Assembly: GCA_027886865.1 (NCBI GenBank)
Contig: JAPCJR010000006.1
Span: 6,649-70,648, forward strand
Source: Nitrososphaerota archaeon
GTDB lineage: Archaea > Thermoproteota > Nitrososphaeria > Nitrososphaerales > UBA183
Direction: 5' to 3'
Length of the DNA: 64,000 bases
This document shows, piece after piece, positions 18,214 to 26,696 of this stretch (position 1 is its first letter; every line of letters starts with the position of its first letter). A model generated the notes under the pieces. The model was not told the DNA's origin and made no database searches. It was given only the letters and a program-made list of their open reading frames with translations. The position numbers and the translations under genes are program-made.

Positions 18214-18520
18214 GGCTTTTTGCCTCGCACGTATTGCGTAAATCTTTGTATATAAGCTCTTGGTGAAAGGGCAATAATCGGGGGTTTTTCGGAAAACAGA
18301 GACATTTTGCAACTCTGAAAAATAATAGGAGCGAATGCGCCCTCGAAGATATGTCCACAGTTCTTCGATTCTTACCGTTATCTGAAAAAAGGACGTTTCG
18401 TTCCGGTGAGGCATCTAAGAAGAGGTAAGAATCGGAACGCTTTCTCCAAGTCGATGAAGGCCGCAACGCGCCAATCGAATAAATCGGTCGGAAAAACGTC
18501 TCAATAAAAAAACGGAATTC
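18214..18520. other. 307-bp intergenic region with promoter and terminator elements only
   Basis: The left end holds a TATA element (CTTATATACA, minus strand, 18247-18257) for the zinc-finger gene. The right end holds T tracts that follow the oxidase operon. Nothing in the middle resembles a gene or a structured RNA to me. Confidence 0.5.
18492..18512 (-). terminator. T-rich terminator after the oxidase operon
   Basis: Just beyond the last stop, the minus strand has a seven-T run (18506-18512) followed by a five-T run (18492-18496), the usual form of archaeal termination signals. Confidence 0.5.
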
Positions 18521-18988
18521 TTATGAGGCTGTCTTGACTATTATTGTTCCCTCTTCGATGTAGTTGAGATAAATTTCGTAGGTGTAAGTTCCCGGCGCGA
18601 CTAGGGTCACGCAGTAGCTGTTCCCGCCGCTCATATTCTCAAAGTCCCACATGATGCCCCCGGGCGGGACCGAGACCGATATCACGTTGTGCACGGCCGT
18701 GGTGTCCTGGTCGTTCCAGACGACGGTGTTGTTGAGCCCTACCACGAGAGTCAGGGTGGGAGGCTCATACTTGATGCTCGAGTTCACGCCGATACCGTTG
18801 GGTATCACGATCTCCATCGGCATGGTGGGACATGTCGAAGTGCTGTTGGCCGACGGGAGGGCGGGAGGCGTGCCCAGATAGTAGGCGATCCCGGCTACCG
18901 CCGCTAGGACGAGTATGACGATCGTGGAGATGGAGACTCTTCTGTTCTGCTTCGTTTTCGGGTTCTCAGAATTCTGAGCGGCTCGAAT
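18521..18988 (-). CDS. Cupredoxin-fold protein lacking most copper ligands
   Basis: A membrane-anchored beta-sandwich protein at the end of the oxidase operon. In frame, the sequence gives a basic N-terminus, a TM helix (ISTIVILVLAAVAGIAYYLG), a Ser/Thr linker and a cupredoxin domain with TLVVGLNNTVVWNDQDTTAVHNV. Against its paralogue (19068-19523), the ligand loop ECQYHSAWM is replaced by EIYLNYIEE, so Cys, the second His and Met are gone and only the first His (VHN) remains. It is unlikely to hold a type 1 copper. There is no ATG, GTG or TTG in frame before the TM helix; the nearest possible start is ATT at 18988. The first in-frame ATG (18823) would drop the anchor. An indel near the 5' end is also possible. 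Confidence 0.6.
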   Translation of the reverse strand: MRAAQNSENPKTKQNRRVSISTIVILVLAAVAGIAYYLGTPPALPSANSTSTCPTMPMEIVIPNGIGVNSSIKYEPPTLTLVVGLNNTVVWNDQDTTAVHNVISVSVPPGGIMWDFENMSGGNSYCVTLVAPGTYTYEIYLNYIEEGTIIVKTAS

Positions 18989-19067
18989 CCGTGGTGAAAA
19001 TCTAGGAGAACGGCGGCGCGTTTTTCCTCACTCTTCACTACGACTGGGGTCGACCAGAGCCCGACCT

Positions 19068-19523
19068 TTAGCCCGTGACCACGATTGTGCCCTGCATCCA
19101 GGCGGAGTGGTACTGACATTCAAACTTGTACGTCCCGGACGTGGTGAGGGTGACGTTGAAAGTGCTCCCCTTTGAGAGGTTCGGGGAGACTGCGGGCGTC
19201 GAGGCGCCGCTCGGAACTGACGTGAAGGCCACGTTGTGGACAGCACTAGAGTCCTGGTCGACGAACATTATGGTTGCTCCCGAGGCGACGGTGAGGGAGG
19301 CCGGAGAGAAGTTGAGTTGCTGAGCGCTACCGGCCCCCTGCGGTAGATAGATGGTGTTGCCCGCCGCAGAGGTCGAAGTCGCCGCCTGGGTGGCGGTCGG
19401 GAGAGAGTACGGGAGACCCTTGACGAGCACAGTGCCAAGAGCAATCGGTATGATTATCGCCACTATGAGGAGCACGACGAGGACCGTCTTCCCTTGTCCA
19501 CCTATGTTTTCGTGTTCTGACAT
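19068..19523 (-). CDS. Membrane-anchored cupredoxin (type 1 copper protein)
   Basis: A 151-residue protein. An N-terminal anchor (VLVVLLIVAIIIPIALGTVL) is followed by a Thr/Ala/Ser-rich linker and a plastocyanin-like domain. The full ligand set is present: His in AVHNV, then Cys, His and Met in ECQYHSAWM. It faces the outside of the membrane and likely feeds electrons to the oxidase, taking the place of cytochrome c. The domain is almost identical to the C-terminal domain of CoxB in the same operon, including a shared run of over 20 residues around GASTPAVSPNLSKGST. Fourth gene of the operon, five bases after the subunit IV-like gene. Confidence 0.88.
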   Translation of the reverse strand: MSEHENIGGQGKTVLVVLLIVAIIIPIALGTVLVKGLPYSLPTATQAATSTSAAGNTIYLPQGAGSAQQLNFSPASLTVASGATIMFVDQDSSAVHNVAFTSVPSGASTPAVSPNLSKGSTFNVTLTTSGTYKFECQYHSAWMQGTIVVTG

Positions 19524-19528
19524 TTTTC

Positions 19529-19801
19529 TCACTGTATTATCGGGAACGACAGCACCAGGGTGATTATCAACACTCCCACCAAGAGAACGGGGATGAGGAA
19601 GAGGTACTTCACGGCCGTCGACTCTTGCCTTATGCCCATGGAGATGAGCGCAGTGACTATCGCACCTGCGGCCGCGACCAGCCCTATCACAATGTCGACG
19701 TCGATGTTTCCAGGATTAGACCTGAACAACAGCACTTCCACTACGGCAAGTACGACCATGTAGAGCCAGGTGCCAACGGCTGTAACTTGTTTCATCATCA
19801 C
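19529..19801 (-). CDS. Small oxidase subunit, CoxD/subunit IV-like
   Basis: A 90-residue protein with three transmembrane helices (WLYMVVLAVVEVLLF, IDVDIVIGLVAAAGAIVTAL, YLFLIPVLLVGVLIITLVL). Size, topology and position right after the fused subunit I/III gene fit the prokaryotic subunit IV family of haem-copper oxidases. A GTG-ATG-ATG cluster makes the exact start uncertain by one or two codons. Confidence 0.75.
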   Translation of the reverse strand: MMMKQVTAVGTWLYMVVLAVVEVLLFRSNPGNIDVDIVIGLVAAAGAIVTALISMGIRQESTAVKYLFLIPVLLVGVLIITLVLSFPIIQ

Positions 19802-19803
19802 AC

Positions 19804-22161
19804 CTATAGTAGATAGAACAGAGGGAAGACGAAGACCCAGATCAGGTCGACGAAGGCCCAGTACATGGCGAAGTTCTCGACACCTGTGTAGTTCGTCTTC
19901 GAGAAGCCACCCTTCCTAGCCTTGTTGAGGAGATAGGCCATCACCACAATGCCTGCGGTGACGTGCGCTCCGTGGAGTCCTACGGTGAAGAAGTAAGTGC
20001 TCTCGGGGAGCGTGCCGCCCCAAGGAGTGAAGCTGTTGCTGGAGATGTAACCGTACCACTCCCAGCCCTTGATTATCATGAACGAGCCGGCGAGACCCAT
20101 GGTGATGACCAGGTACCGGATCAGCGCGCTGTTCTTGCCCTCCTTCGCTGCCTCGAGCGCCAGGACGGCCGTGAGGCCGCTGGTGAGGAGGATGATCGTG
20201 AGGAACAGGCCCAGATTGACGTCGTGGATGGAGCCGGGTATCGGCCACGGTACCGGGGAATTCACCCTAAGGTAGAGGTCGCTGGCAATTATCGCTCCGA
20301 AGACTATGATGTCCGAGGACAGGAAGATCCACATGCCGAGCCTGAGCTTCGGGATGTTGCCGAACGGCCATCTCTCGCCGGGGCCTTCGTCAAACTTGAA
20401 CTTGTTCATGGTGTCGTCCTTCATCCAGCCGATCACCGCGTAGCCGAGCAGGACGAAGCCAGCGAGCATGATCAAAACGCTCGACCTCCAGTACCATGTC
20501 AAGAGGCAGAGTCCGAAGAAGGTGACCATCAGGCCCATCGCGAGCTGGACGGGACGCGGACTGTAGTGCTCCTCGTGGTGCCCGCCGTATCCAGCGTCGT
20601 GCTCACCGCCGACCGCCGCGGCCGCGCCGTGCTCGCCCGAAGCGCCCATTATGTGCGGGGTCCATTCGAGACCAGTGGCACCCCATGGGTTCGGTGGCGA
20701 TATCTTGCCGCCGCGCAGGGTCCATACCAAGTTCAGCACCAACAGTATCTGCGCCCCTGCGAAGATGTAGGCACCTATCGTCGCGATGAAGTTCATCTCG
20801 TTCCAGAGCGGTATCGACTGGTAGGTGTAGATGCGCCTGGGCATCTCATAGAGGAAGAACATCGGGAAATAGAGGACGTTGAACCCGATGAATGAGAGTA
20901 TAAAGTGCGACATCGCCAGGCCGTTGTGGTAGAGCCTGCCGGTCATCTTGGGCAGATAGAAGTAGATCCCGCCGAAGAGCGCGAAGATTGCGGCTCCGAC
21001 CATGACGTAGTGGAAGTGCGCGACCACGAAGTAGGTTCCCCTGAAGACCACGTCGAGGACGAACGACGAGAGGAAGACCCCCGTGATTCCGCCGATGATG
21101 AACAAAATGATCGAGCCGATCGCGAATAACATCGGAACCGCCAGTTTGATCGAAGCCCGGCCGAGGGACTTGACAAATGCGAGTATGATGACATCGAACG
21201 GAAGAGAGATCAAGAGCGTGGCTACGCTGAAGGCTTCGTCCTCCGTCAGACTGACCCCGGTGAGAAACATATGGTGCTCCCAGACGAGGTAGCTGAGCGG
21301 GACGACCACCGCGCCCGTCACGGCGAGGATGATGTTCCTTTCTGCGAGCGGGCGGCCCGAGAACACCGGGAGGATCTCGGTGATCATTCCGAACCCTGGA
21401 AGCAGCACGACGTACACCTCAGGATGGCCGAAGAACCAGAAGACGTCGTCCCAGAGTACGGAACCGCCAGCTGCTACGCCCTGAGAGACGGGCAGCGAGA
21501 ATATGACGGTACCAAGTACCCTGTCCGAGACCAGCATCAGCAGGCCTCCGAGCAGCGACGGGAACGAGAACAGCATCTGGAGTATGGTGAAGAGGACGAA
21601 CCAGGTGAACATCGGGATCCTTCTCCAGGTGATGCCCGGCGCGCGCATGTACGTTATCGTGAGGAGGATGTTGACGCTGCCGATGGTGATGGAGACTACC
21701 AGCATGATGAGGCCCAGGAAGGCCAACGTCGGACCAGGCCCGGGGGTGTACGTCGTGGAGAGCGGCGCGTAGGTCGTCCAGCCCCCGCTTGCGTTCCCAC
21801 CCGGCAGGAAGAAGCCCAAAGTCGCTGTGAGGCCTCCGAAGACGAACAGCCAGTAACCGAAGGCGTTGAGCCTAGGCATGGCCATGTCTTTCGCCCCGAT
21901 CTGCAGAGGCATGATGTAGTTCATGAAGGCGATAGCAAGAGGCGAAAGGAACCAGAGGATCATGATGAGGCCGTGCAGTGTGACCGCCTGGTCGAACGCG
22001 GCCGCGCCCAGGAAGTTGTTGAGCGGTATCGCGAGCTGCACCCTCATGAAGACGGCTAGGATGGCGCCGATGAAACCGAAGTAGAGGGCGCTGATGAAGT
22101 AGAGGATGCCTATGTCCTTGTGGTTGGTCGTGAAGAGCCAGCGTTTAAGCCAAGGGTCCAT
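19804..22161 (-). CDS. coxA: Cytochrome c oxidase subunit I fused to subunit III (aa3-type)
   Basis: A 785-residue fusion. Residues 1 to about 500 are subunit I with the haem a ligand in TLHGLIMI, the CuB/Tyr segment FFGHPEVYVVLLPGFG, the CuB pair in WEHHMF and the haem ligands in VVAHFHYVMVG. The Glu in HPEV marks a type A1 enzyme using the D proton channel. A His/Gly-rich cytoplasmic stretch (about 520-545) joins it to subunit III (about 570-785), which has the WPFGNIPKLRLGMWIFLSSDI start and GLHGAHVTAG. The complex reduces O2 to water and pumps protons. It lies six bases after coxB. Confidence 0.95.
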   Translation of the reverse strand: MDPWLKRWLFTTNHKDIGILYFISALYFGFIGAILAVFMRVQLAIPLNNFLGAAAFDQAVTLHGLIMILWFLSPLAIAFMNYIMPLQIGAKDMAMPRLNAFGYWLFVFGGLTATLGFFLPGGNASGGWTTYAPLSTTYTPGPGPTLAFLGLIMLVVSITIGSVNILLTITYMRAPGITWRRIPMFTWFVLFTILQMLFSFPSLLGGLLMLVSDRVLGTVIFSLPVSQGVAAGGSVLWDDVFWFFGHPEVYVVLLPGFGMITEILPVFSGRPLAERNIILAVTGAVVVPLSYLVWEHHMFLTGVSLTEDEAFSVATLLISLPFDVIILAFVKSLGRASIKLAVPMLFAIGSIILFIIGGITGVFLSSFVLDVVFRGTYFVVAHFHYVMVGAAIFALFGGIYFYLPKMTGRLYHNGLAMSHFILSFIGFNVLYFPMFFLYEMPRRIYTYQSIPLWNEMNFIATIGAYIFAGAQILLVLNLVWTLRGGKISPPNPWGATGLEWTPHIMGASGEHGAAAAVGGEHDAGYGGHHEEHYSPRPVQLAMGLMVTFFGLCLLTWYWRSSVLIMLAGFVLLGYAVIGWMKDDTMNKFKFDEGPGERWPFGNIPKLRLGMWIFLSSDIIVFGAIIASDLYLRVNSPVPWPIPGSIHDVNLGLFLTIILLTSGLTAVLALEAAKEGKNSALIRYLVITMGLAGSFMIIKGWEWYGYISSNSFTPWGGTLPESTYFFTVGLHGAHVTAGIVVMAYLLNKARKGGFSKTNYTGVENFAMYWAFVDLIWVFVFPLFYLL

Positions 22162-22167
22162 ATCTTA

Positions 22168-23157
22168 TCACCCAGTCACCACTATCGTTCCTTGCATCCA
22201 GCCGCTGTGATACTGACATTCGTACTTGTAGGTTCCCGGTGTCGTAAGAGTGACCTGGAACGTGCTCCCTTTCGAGAGGTTCGGAGACACCGCGGGCGTG
22301 GAGGCGCCGCTCGGGACGGACGTGAAGGCAATGTTGTGTACGGCGTCGGTGTCCTGGTCCGTCCATATCACCGTGGTGCCCGAGGCGACGGTGATGCTAG
22401 CCGGCGAGAAGTTGGCCTGCTGAGCGCCGCCTGCGCCCTGGGGTATCGACACGGGCGAGGTCGGACCGGTGACGGTCCCGCTGCTGGATGAAGGTGGGGC
22501 GGGCGTAGTGCTCGTCAAGAACGCACTGAACCCGGCCGAACTTGTCACATTAAAGTCCGCGATCATGTCGGCGTGGCCTATCCCGCACAGTTCCTTGCAC
22601 CTGATGTCGTCCTTGAAGAATCCGGTCTGAGTCGCGTTGAACCACACGAAGTTGTGCTCTCCGGGCAGAGCATCCTTGGCGACGCTCAGCGAAGCGATCG
22701 AGAACGAATGGTCCACGTCTATAGAGGTGATGTTCAGTATCACGATCGCGTTGACCGGGACGGTCAGGTTGTCTATCGCCGTGTAGCCGTTCGCGTAGGT
22801 GAAGCTCCATGCGAACTGCTGCGCGGTCACGTTGATGTAGACCGGGTCGCCGTTGGTGACGGGAGGGACGATCAGTCCAGTTGCCGCGAACGTCTCGACC
22901 TCCACAAACGTGAGGACACCCCCCGTGAGCAGGAGCGTCAGGACCACCGTCTTCCAGTTGCCCCATCCGCTCTCGTCCTCGTGATGATATTTGGGGGCCT
23001 CCTTCACGTCCTTCCTCTCTCTGTACTTGACGATCCAGTAAAGCATCCATACCGTGACGACCGCGCCTGCCGCGAATCCGAGGAAGAGGTAATAGCGAAG
23101 GAGAGTCCACCATAACACGTTGGTCGGTGCCTCGACATCTAGGACCAGCGGAAACAT
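22168..23157 (-). CDS. coxB: Cytochrome c oxidase subunit II with C-terminal cupredoxin domain
   Basis: A 329-residue protein. Two N-terminal TM helices lead into the CuA domain, with ligands His (DVDHSFSI) and the complete CKELCGIGHADM block. A Ser/Pro/Thr linker of about 30 residues then connects to a second cupredoxin domain (about 235-329) with its own type 1 ligands, His in AVHN and ECQYHSGWM. The donor domain is thus tethered beside CuA, replacing a soluble cytochrome c. First gene of the operon coxB-coxA/C-subunit IV-cupredoxin-cupredoxin. The promoter is probably in 23158-23210, where an AT-rich stretch (TATTCGATATAAAG) occurs. Confidence 0.94.
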   Translation of the reverse strand: MFPLVLDVEAPTNVLWWTLLRYYLFLGFAAGAVVTVWMLYWIVKYRERKDVKEAPKYHHEDESGWGNWKTVVLTLLLTGGVLTFVEVETFAATGLIVPPVTNGDPVYINVTAQQFAWSFTYANGYTAIDNLTVPVNAIVILNITSIDVDHSFSIASLSVAKDALPGEHNFVWFNATQTGFFKDDIRCKELCGIGHADMIADFNVTSSAGFSAFLTSTTPAPPSSSSGTVTGPTSPVSIPQGAGGAQQANFSPASITVASGTTVIWTDQDTDAVHNIAFTSVPSGASTPAVSPNLSKGSTFQVTLTTPGTYKYECQYHSGWMQGTIVVTG

Positions 23158-23260
23158 TGAAGCACAGTAGGCGCAACGAATATTCGATATAAAGATTCTT
23201 GACCGTCTTGATGAAGCAGGTTATGCGGACTCTACGGTTGGTTTTGCCGCTGGAGGGCGC

Positions 23261-23413
23261 TCAGCTCGGCCATGTCTTGAGCGTGTCTATGATTTGCTGC
23301 GCGCGAGCTCCCTTGTAGTACTTTGTGATCAGTTTAGTGAACTGCATAGGCTTGTTCGCATAGAGAACCCTCAGCTCCCGCACCAGTTGTTCGTCGGTCA
23401 TCAGGCCGGCCAT
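23261..23413 (-). CDS. Small hypothetical protein
   Basis: Fifty residues, MAGLMTDEQLVRELRVLYAN onward, ending IIDTLKTWPS. It reads as two or three amphipathic helices, basic, with no known motif. The open frame is longer, but the upstream part overlaps the tRNA-Cys gene antisense, so a start at 23413 or 23401 is chosen. A shared AT-rich element at 23467-23475 may serve both this gene and the tRNA. Confidence 0.5.
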   Translation of the reverse strand: MAGLMTDEQLVRELRVLYANKPMQFTKLITKYYKGARAQQIIDTLKTWPS

Positions 23414-23466
23414 GGGGGGCGTCCGTTCTACGCGTTCATAAGCTGGACGGGAGGCAACGGCTAACG

Positions 23467-23475
23467 CATATTTAG
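23467..23475 (+). promoter_or_regulatory. TATA box of tRNA-Cys
   Basis: CATATTTAG centred 28 bp before the tRNA 5' end. Its near-symmetry could also serve the divergent small gene. Confidence 0.5.
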
Positions 23476-23498
23476 CCACTGGACGAACGCGTGTTCGC

Positions 23499-23569
23499 GG
23501 TGGGATGGCGGAGCGGCTACGCGCGTGCCTGCAGAGCACGTCCACGGGGGTTCAAGTCCCTCTCCCACC
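23499..23569 (+). tRNA. tRNA-Cys (anticodon GCA)
   Basis: Cloverleaf of 71 bases. The acceptor arms are GGTGGGA and TCCCACC. The anticodon stem CGTGC/GCACG encloses loop CTGCAGA with GCA at 34-36. The T arm is GGGGG-TTCAAGT-CCCTC. The D stem is short (three pairs). No CCA is encoded and no intron is seen. From here to 23777 I see no gene. Confidence 0.95.
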
Positions 23570-23777
23570 TCTTTCGACCAAAGCTCAATAGTAGTCCATT
23601 TTCCCTATTGCGACGCCATTCCGGCTCTGTTTCGCGTTTAAACGCACTATTCTCGCTTGGACCATTGTATGCCTAATCGTCACGGTTCACAGCGAGAGCG
23701 AGTGAATCGGATTTTCTCCTGATACAGAATCCAACTTTCTCCTGAAAGAGTTTCAGAGATCGCGCCCTTACGTAAAT

Positions 23778-24493
23778 TTAGTATTGGTCGAGGTTCCGTC
23801 TCCACAACTTTCCTCGAATCATAACCATCCCACCGCGTCTCATTTTGAGATGAGGTCCAGTGAATTCAATCCCGAGAGCCTCCAATCTGTTAGTCACGAC
23901 ACCTAGCAGTTCAGGGTCTCCATTTGCCGCTTTGAGTTTTCTTCCCGAGACACCGCCTTCAGAATCGAAGAATCCCCTCAGGAAAGCTCCCGAACACTCG
24001 TCGCAGTGCTCGATCGTCGCCCTGAGCTCTTCGAGAGGCCGGCGGAGGAACTGCTGCAGGAGCAGGCTCGAGACATCGACGTGCCACGCGTTTGTCTTGG
24101 CATGGAACCTCACGTGCAACTCAGGCCTGTTCAGGACGGTTCCCACGGCATCCGCGAAAGCCTGGGCAAAGTCCTTGTCGGTCACCCTCAGCTTCAACTT
24201 GTAGTTGTGGTCTCCCGTGATGCTCATGGACCCGTCGGCCACCATCACCCCGATGACGTAACAGAGCGAGTTCGTCGGGACCGGGACGAACTTGGTCACG
24301 CTGCCGTCGGGGAGGTTCTTTCCTCTGGTCCAGTTGCTCACGTGCGACTTGCTCAGACGTACGTGGAACTCCTCTTCGACGAGCCTGATTATCGCATTGT
24401 AGCTCTCCCCTCTGCCCGATGCTTTTTCACCGCATCGTACAGCAACATCCTTTGCGCAAGGTCGCGCTGTGGCCGCTTGAGACCGTGCCTCAT
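23778..24493 (-). pseudogene. LAGLIDADG-type endonuclease gene with a frameshift
   Basis: The main frame (23778 to about 24420) encodes both dodecapeptide motifs of a LAGLIDADG protein: VIGVMVADGS with its acidic residue, and FLRGFFDSEGGV. A helix-turn-helix-like segment (RLSKSHVSNWTRG) precedes them. The natural N-terminus lies in another frame, MRHGLKRPQRDLAQRMLLYD from the ATG at 24493. The frames join cleanly as HRAEG-ESYNAIIRL if the four-G run near 24405-24412 had five Gs. So either one base was lost or it was under-called. It stands alone about 200 bp beyond tRNA-Cys, in no host gene or intein context. The role could be homing or a WhiA-like regulator. Confidence 0.75.
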
Positions 24494-24586
24494 GATTGAG
24501 AAGCGGTCGCCGCATAAGAGCGCCAACGTGCTGACGCACGATTCGGCCCCGCCTCGGTCAGAATCAATCATCCATCCTTAAATCGA

Positions 24587-25483
24587 ATGGGAGGGAGGGC
24601 CTTGGTAGCATACGTCTTGAGCGTCAGCAACAGGTCGCGCGGGGCGCGCGCAGGCGGGAAGGCTAAAGCGCCAAAGAAGAAGGCAAAGAGCGAGTTCCAA
24701 GGCCGAAAGAAGCACTCGGTACCGGCCAAGGAGGTCGACAAGGGCGAGGCCAGGAAGAGGGTCGTCGAGTCTCTGGAGCATCTTGGGAGTCAGAAGCTCT
24801 CGGGGGAACCCGGCGGTTACGACCAGCGGGGCTGGCTCAAGAGCCTGAAGACGCTGCTCGACGATTTTGAAGATAAAATTGGGAAGGAGTCGCTGACCGA
24901 GGAGTTCAACTCCAAGCGGGAAGAGGTCGAGGCCGAATTCTCGAAGCATGGGGACACCGCCCATATCGACGCCGAGATCGAGAGCGTCAGGAAAGAGGAG
25001 GCCGACATCAAGGAGAAGCTCAAGGAGGAGAGCGAGAGGATCGCGTCGAGGTTGAGCGCCATCGGAGGGGAGAAGACCAGCAAGGCTCAGGAGCTCGCGG
25101 CGGAGAAGGCGAACCTCGACAAGGTGCACGAGGAGAGGCGGTCGGTCTCGTTCTTCTCGAAGCTGGTCGGAAAGTCCGGGCCCCCCACGGAGCCGGTCCA
25201 GAAGAAAGTGGACGATCTGGAGAACGGCCTCCGCATGCTCGAGGAAGAGACGCTGAACCTGCAGACCGTCCGCAAGTCCATCGAGGGCGTCAAAGCCGCC
25301 GGCGCAGGGATATACCAGGACCTTTGGACGAGGCTCGAGGCTCTGGAGACGAGAGTGACCGAGCTGAACGTCGCAAGGGAGACCAAGGCGCAGCTCCTCC
25401 ACGAGAGAGAGGAGGCCACCGGGGCCCTTCGGAAGATCATCGCAGAACTCAAGCTCGAAGAGCCCAAGAAAGAAGAAGAGTAG
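24587..25483 (+). CDS. Coiled-coil protein of unknown function
   Basis: Up to 298 residues. A basic, Lys-rich N-terminus (about 1-45) precedes long heptad-repeat helices (about 90-185 and 200-290) rich in Glu, Lys and Leu, with a loop SFFSKLVGKSGPPTEP between them. The C-terminus is EEPKKEEE. No enzymatic motif is visible. A TATA-like CCTTAAATC at 24574-24582 suits a leaderless TTG start at 24602 better than the ATG at 24587. Possibly structural or chromosome-associated; function unknown. Confidence 0.7.
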   Translation: MGGRALVAYVLSVSNRSRGARAGGKAKAPKKKAKSEFQGRKKHSVPAKEVDKGEARKRVVESLEHLGSQKLSGEPGGYDQRGWLKSLKTLLDDFEDKIGKESLTEEFNSKREEVEAEFSKHGDTAHIDAEIESVRKEEADIKEKLKEESERIASRLSAIGGEKTSKAQELAAEKANLDKVHEERRSVSFFSKLVGKSGPPTEPVQKKVDDLENGLRMLEEETLNLQTVRKSIEGVKAAGAGIYQDLWTRLEALETRVTELNVARETKAQLLHEREEATGALRKIIAELKLEEPKKEEE

Positions 25484-25492
25484 GTCCGCCGA

Positions 25493-26566
25493 CTAAGCGG
25501 AGGCGCTCGAGGTCAGGTTCGAGCTTATCGGCGCGTAGTACGAACCGTCCATCGGGCCTGAGCTCGGGTCGAACCCGCCCACGCAGTAGACGTCGGTAGC
25601 GGAAGCCACGCAGTCCGTCGCAAGGCCCGTTGGATAGCTGCCGCCCAGCTGCCACGAGCCGATGCCCGACGGCGAGAGCCCGGCGTAGTACACGGCGCTA
25701 GTCGAGGTCCCTCCGCTCACGATTCCGCCCACGCAGTAGAGGTAGGTCACGGCGGTCACGCAGGATTGGGCTATCACCGGGACCGGGTACGCGGTGCTGG
25801 CGGTCCACGGGCCGAGCCCCTGGGGAGAGACGGCCGCGTAGTATGTGGAGGAGACCACGTCCGGGGCAGAGTCCTGACCGGCGACGCAGTAGACGTAACC
25901 GCCGAGGGAGCTGCAGCCCGGGAAGAACACGCCACCCGGATACGCGGTGGTCCTCGTCCAAGTCCCTATTCCCGACGGGGAGAGGCTCGCATACCATGCG
26001 GAATTGCTGTTCGTCGCCGTCGCGTTCGTCCCGCTAGTCTCGTTCTCGCCGCCCACGCAGAATATGTAGCCCGAAGAGGGCGTGCAGGACTGGCTGTCCG
26101 TCGCTACAGGGTAGGGGGAGGTGGCGAGCCAGCTGCCGAGGCTGTTCGCTTCCACGGGCGCGAAGTAAGAGGAGGTGGTGTCGTCACCGGTCCCATCGTG
26201 GGTGCCTCCGACGCAGTACACGTAGCCGGAATAGGTCACGCACGACGCGAACATTATCGTCTCCGGGTACGAAGACTGGTCGGCGGTCCAGTTGCCGAGG
26301 CCGGAGGAGGTTATCGGGGCCGAGTAGACCGTGCTATGGGGCGCGCTGCTGGCATCCTCTCCCCCTATGCAGTAGAGGGAAGTGGACGAAGAGACGCAAG
26401 ACTGTCCAAGGACTCCCGGGGTGCCGTTCACCTGGAGGGGGTAGGGGGTGGTGGCGACCCACGGCCCGTTGCTCTGGGGTGCGCTGTACTGGAGGTAGAA
26501 GGTCAGGGCGACCAGCAGGAGAAGCACCACGGCGAAGGCAAGGATGACCTTGCGAGGTATCTTCAC
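25493..26566 (-). CDS. Membrane-anchored Kelch-like six-blade beta-propeller protein
   Basis: About 357 residues from the GTG at 26566. A TM anchor (VILAFAVVLLLLVALTFYLQY) is followed by six repeats of about 52 residues. Each has the pattern W...YP...C....YCVGG.......YYAPLSxSGLG. Every repeat carries a Cys pair (one Cys before the strand, one in YCVGG), which suggests a disulfide per blade in an extracellular domain. TTAAG at about 26592-26600 lies 26-34 bp before the GTG. Kelch propellers bind ligands or glycans; the target here is unknown. Convergent with the coiled-coil gene, ten bases apart. Confidence 0.75.
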   Translation of the reverse strand: MKIPRKVILAFAVVLLLLVALTFYLQYSAPQSNGPWVATTPYPLQVNGTPGVLGQSCVSSSTSLYCIGGEDASSAPHSTVYSAPITSSGLGNWTADQSSYPETIMFASCVTYSGYVYCVGGTHDGTGDDTTSSYFAPVEANSLGSWLATSPYPVATDSQSCTPSSGYIFCVGGENETSGTNATATNSNSAWYASLSPSGIGTWTRTTAYPGGVFFPGCSSLGGYVYCVAGQDSAPDVVSSTYYAAVSPQGLGPWTASTAYPVPVIAQSCVTAVTYLYCVGGIVSGGTSTSAVYYAGLSPSGIGSWQLGGSYPTGLATDCVASATDVYCVGGFDPSSGPMDGSYYAPISSNLTSSASA

Positions 26567-26696
26567 CAAATCAGGAGCGACCGCCGGTTGCGGAATCTTA
26601 AGGGTTGTGAATCTCTGGTCGGCACGGGCGCCGTGGCAGACGAAGAAAGAATGAAAGAAAGAAAGGTAATAGCCCGGAAGAACGCCCAGCACGCCC

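Noticed and set aside
19963..20895. 310-residue plus-strand frame opposite coxA
   Set aside because: Antisense of a clear haem-copper oxidase; low-complexity Glu/Arg/Asp product.
23499..24493. Integrated element using tRNA-Cys as attachment site
   Set aside because: No integrase and no repeat of the tRNA 3' end was found in the nearby sequence; only a lone LAGLIDADG gene is present.
24389..24571. Separate 60-residue gene upstream of the LAGLIDADG frame
   Set aside because: Its last part (RDLAQRMLLYDAVKKHRAEG) joins naturally to the LAGLIDADG frame with one base, so it is the displaced N-terminus, not a separate gene.
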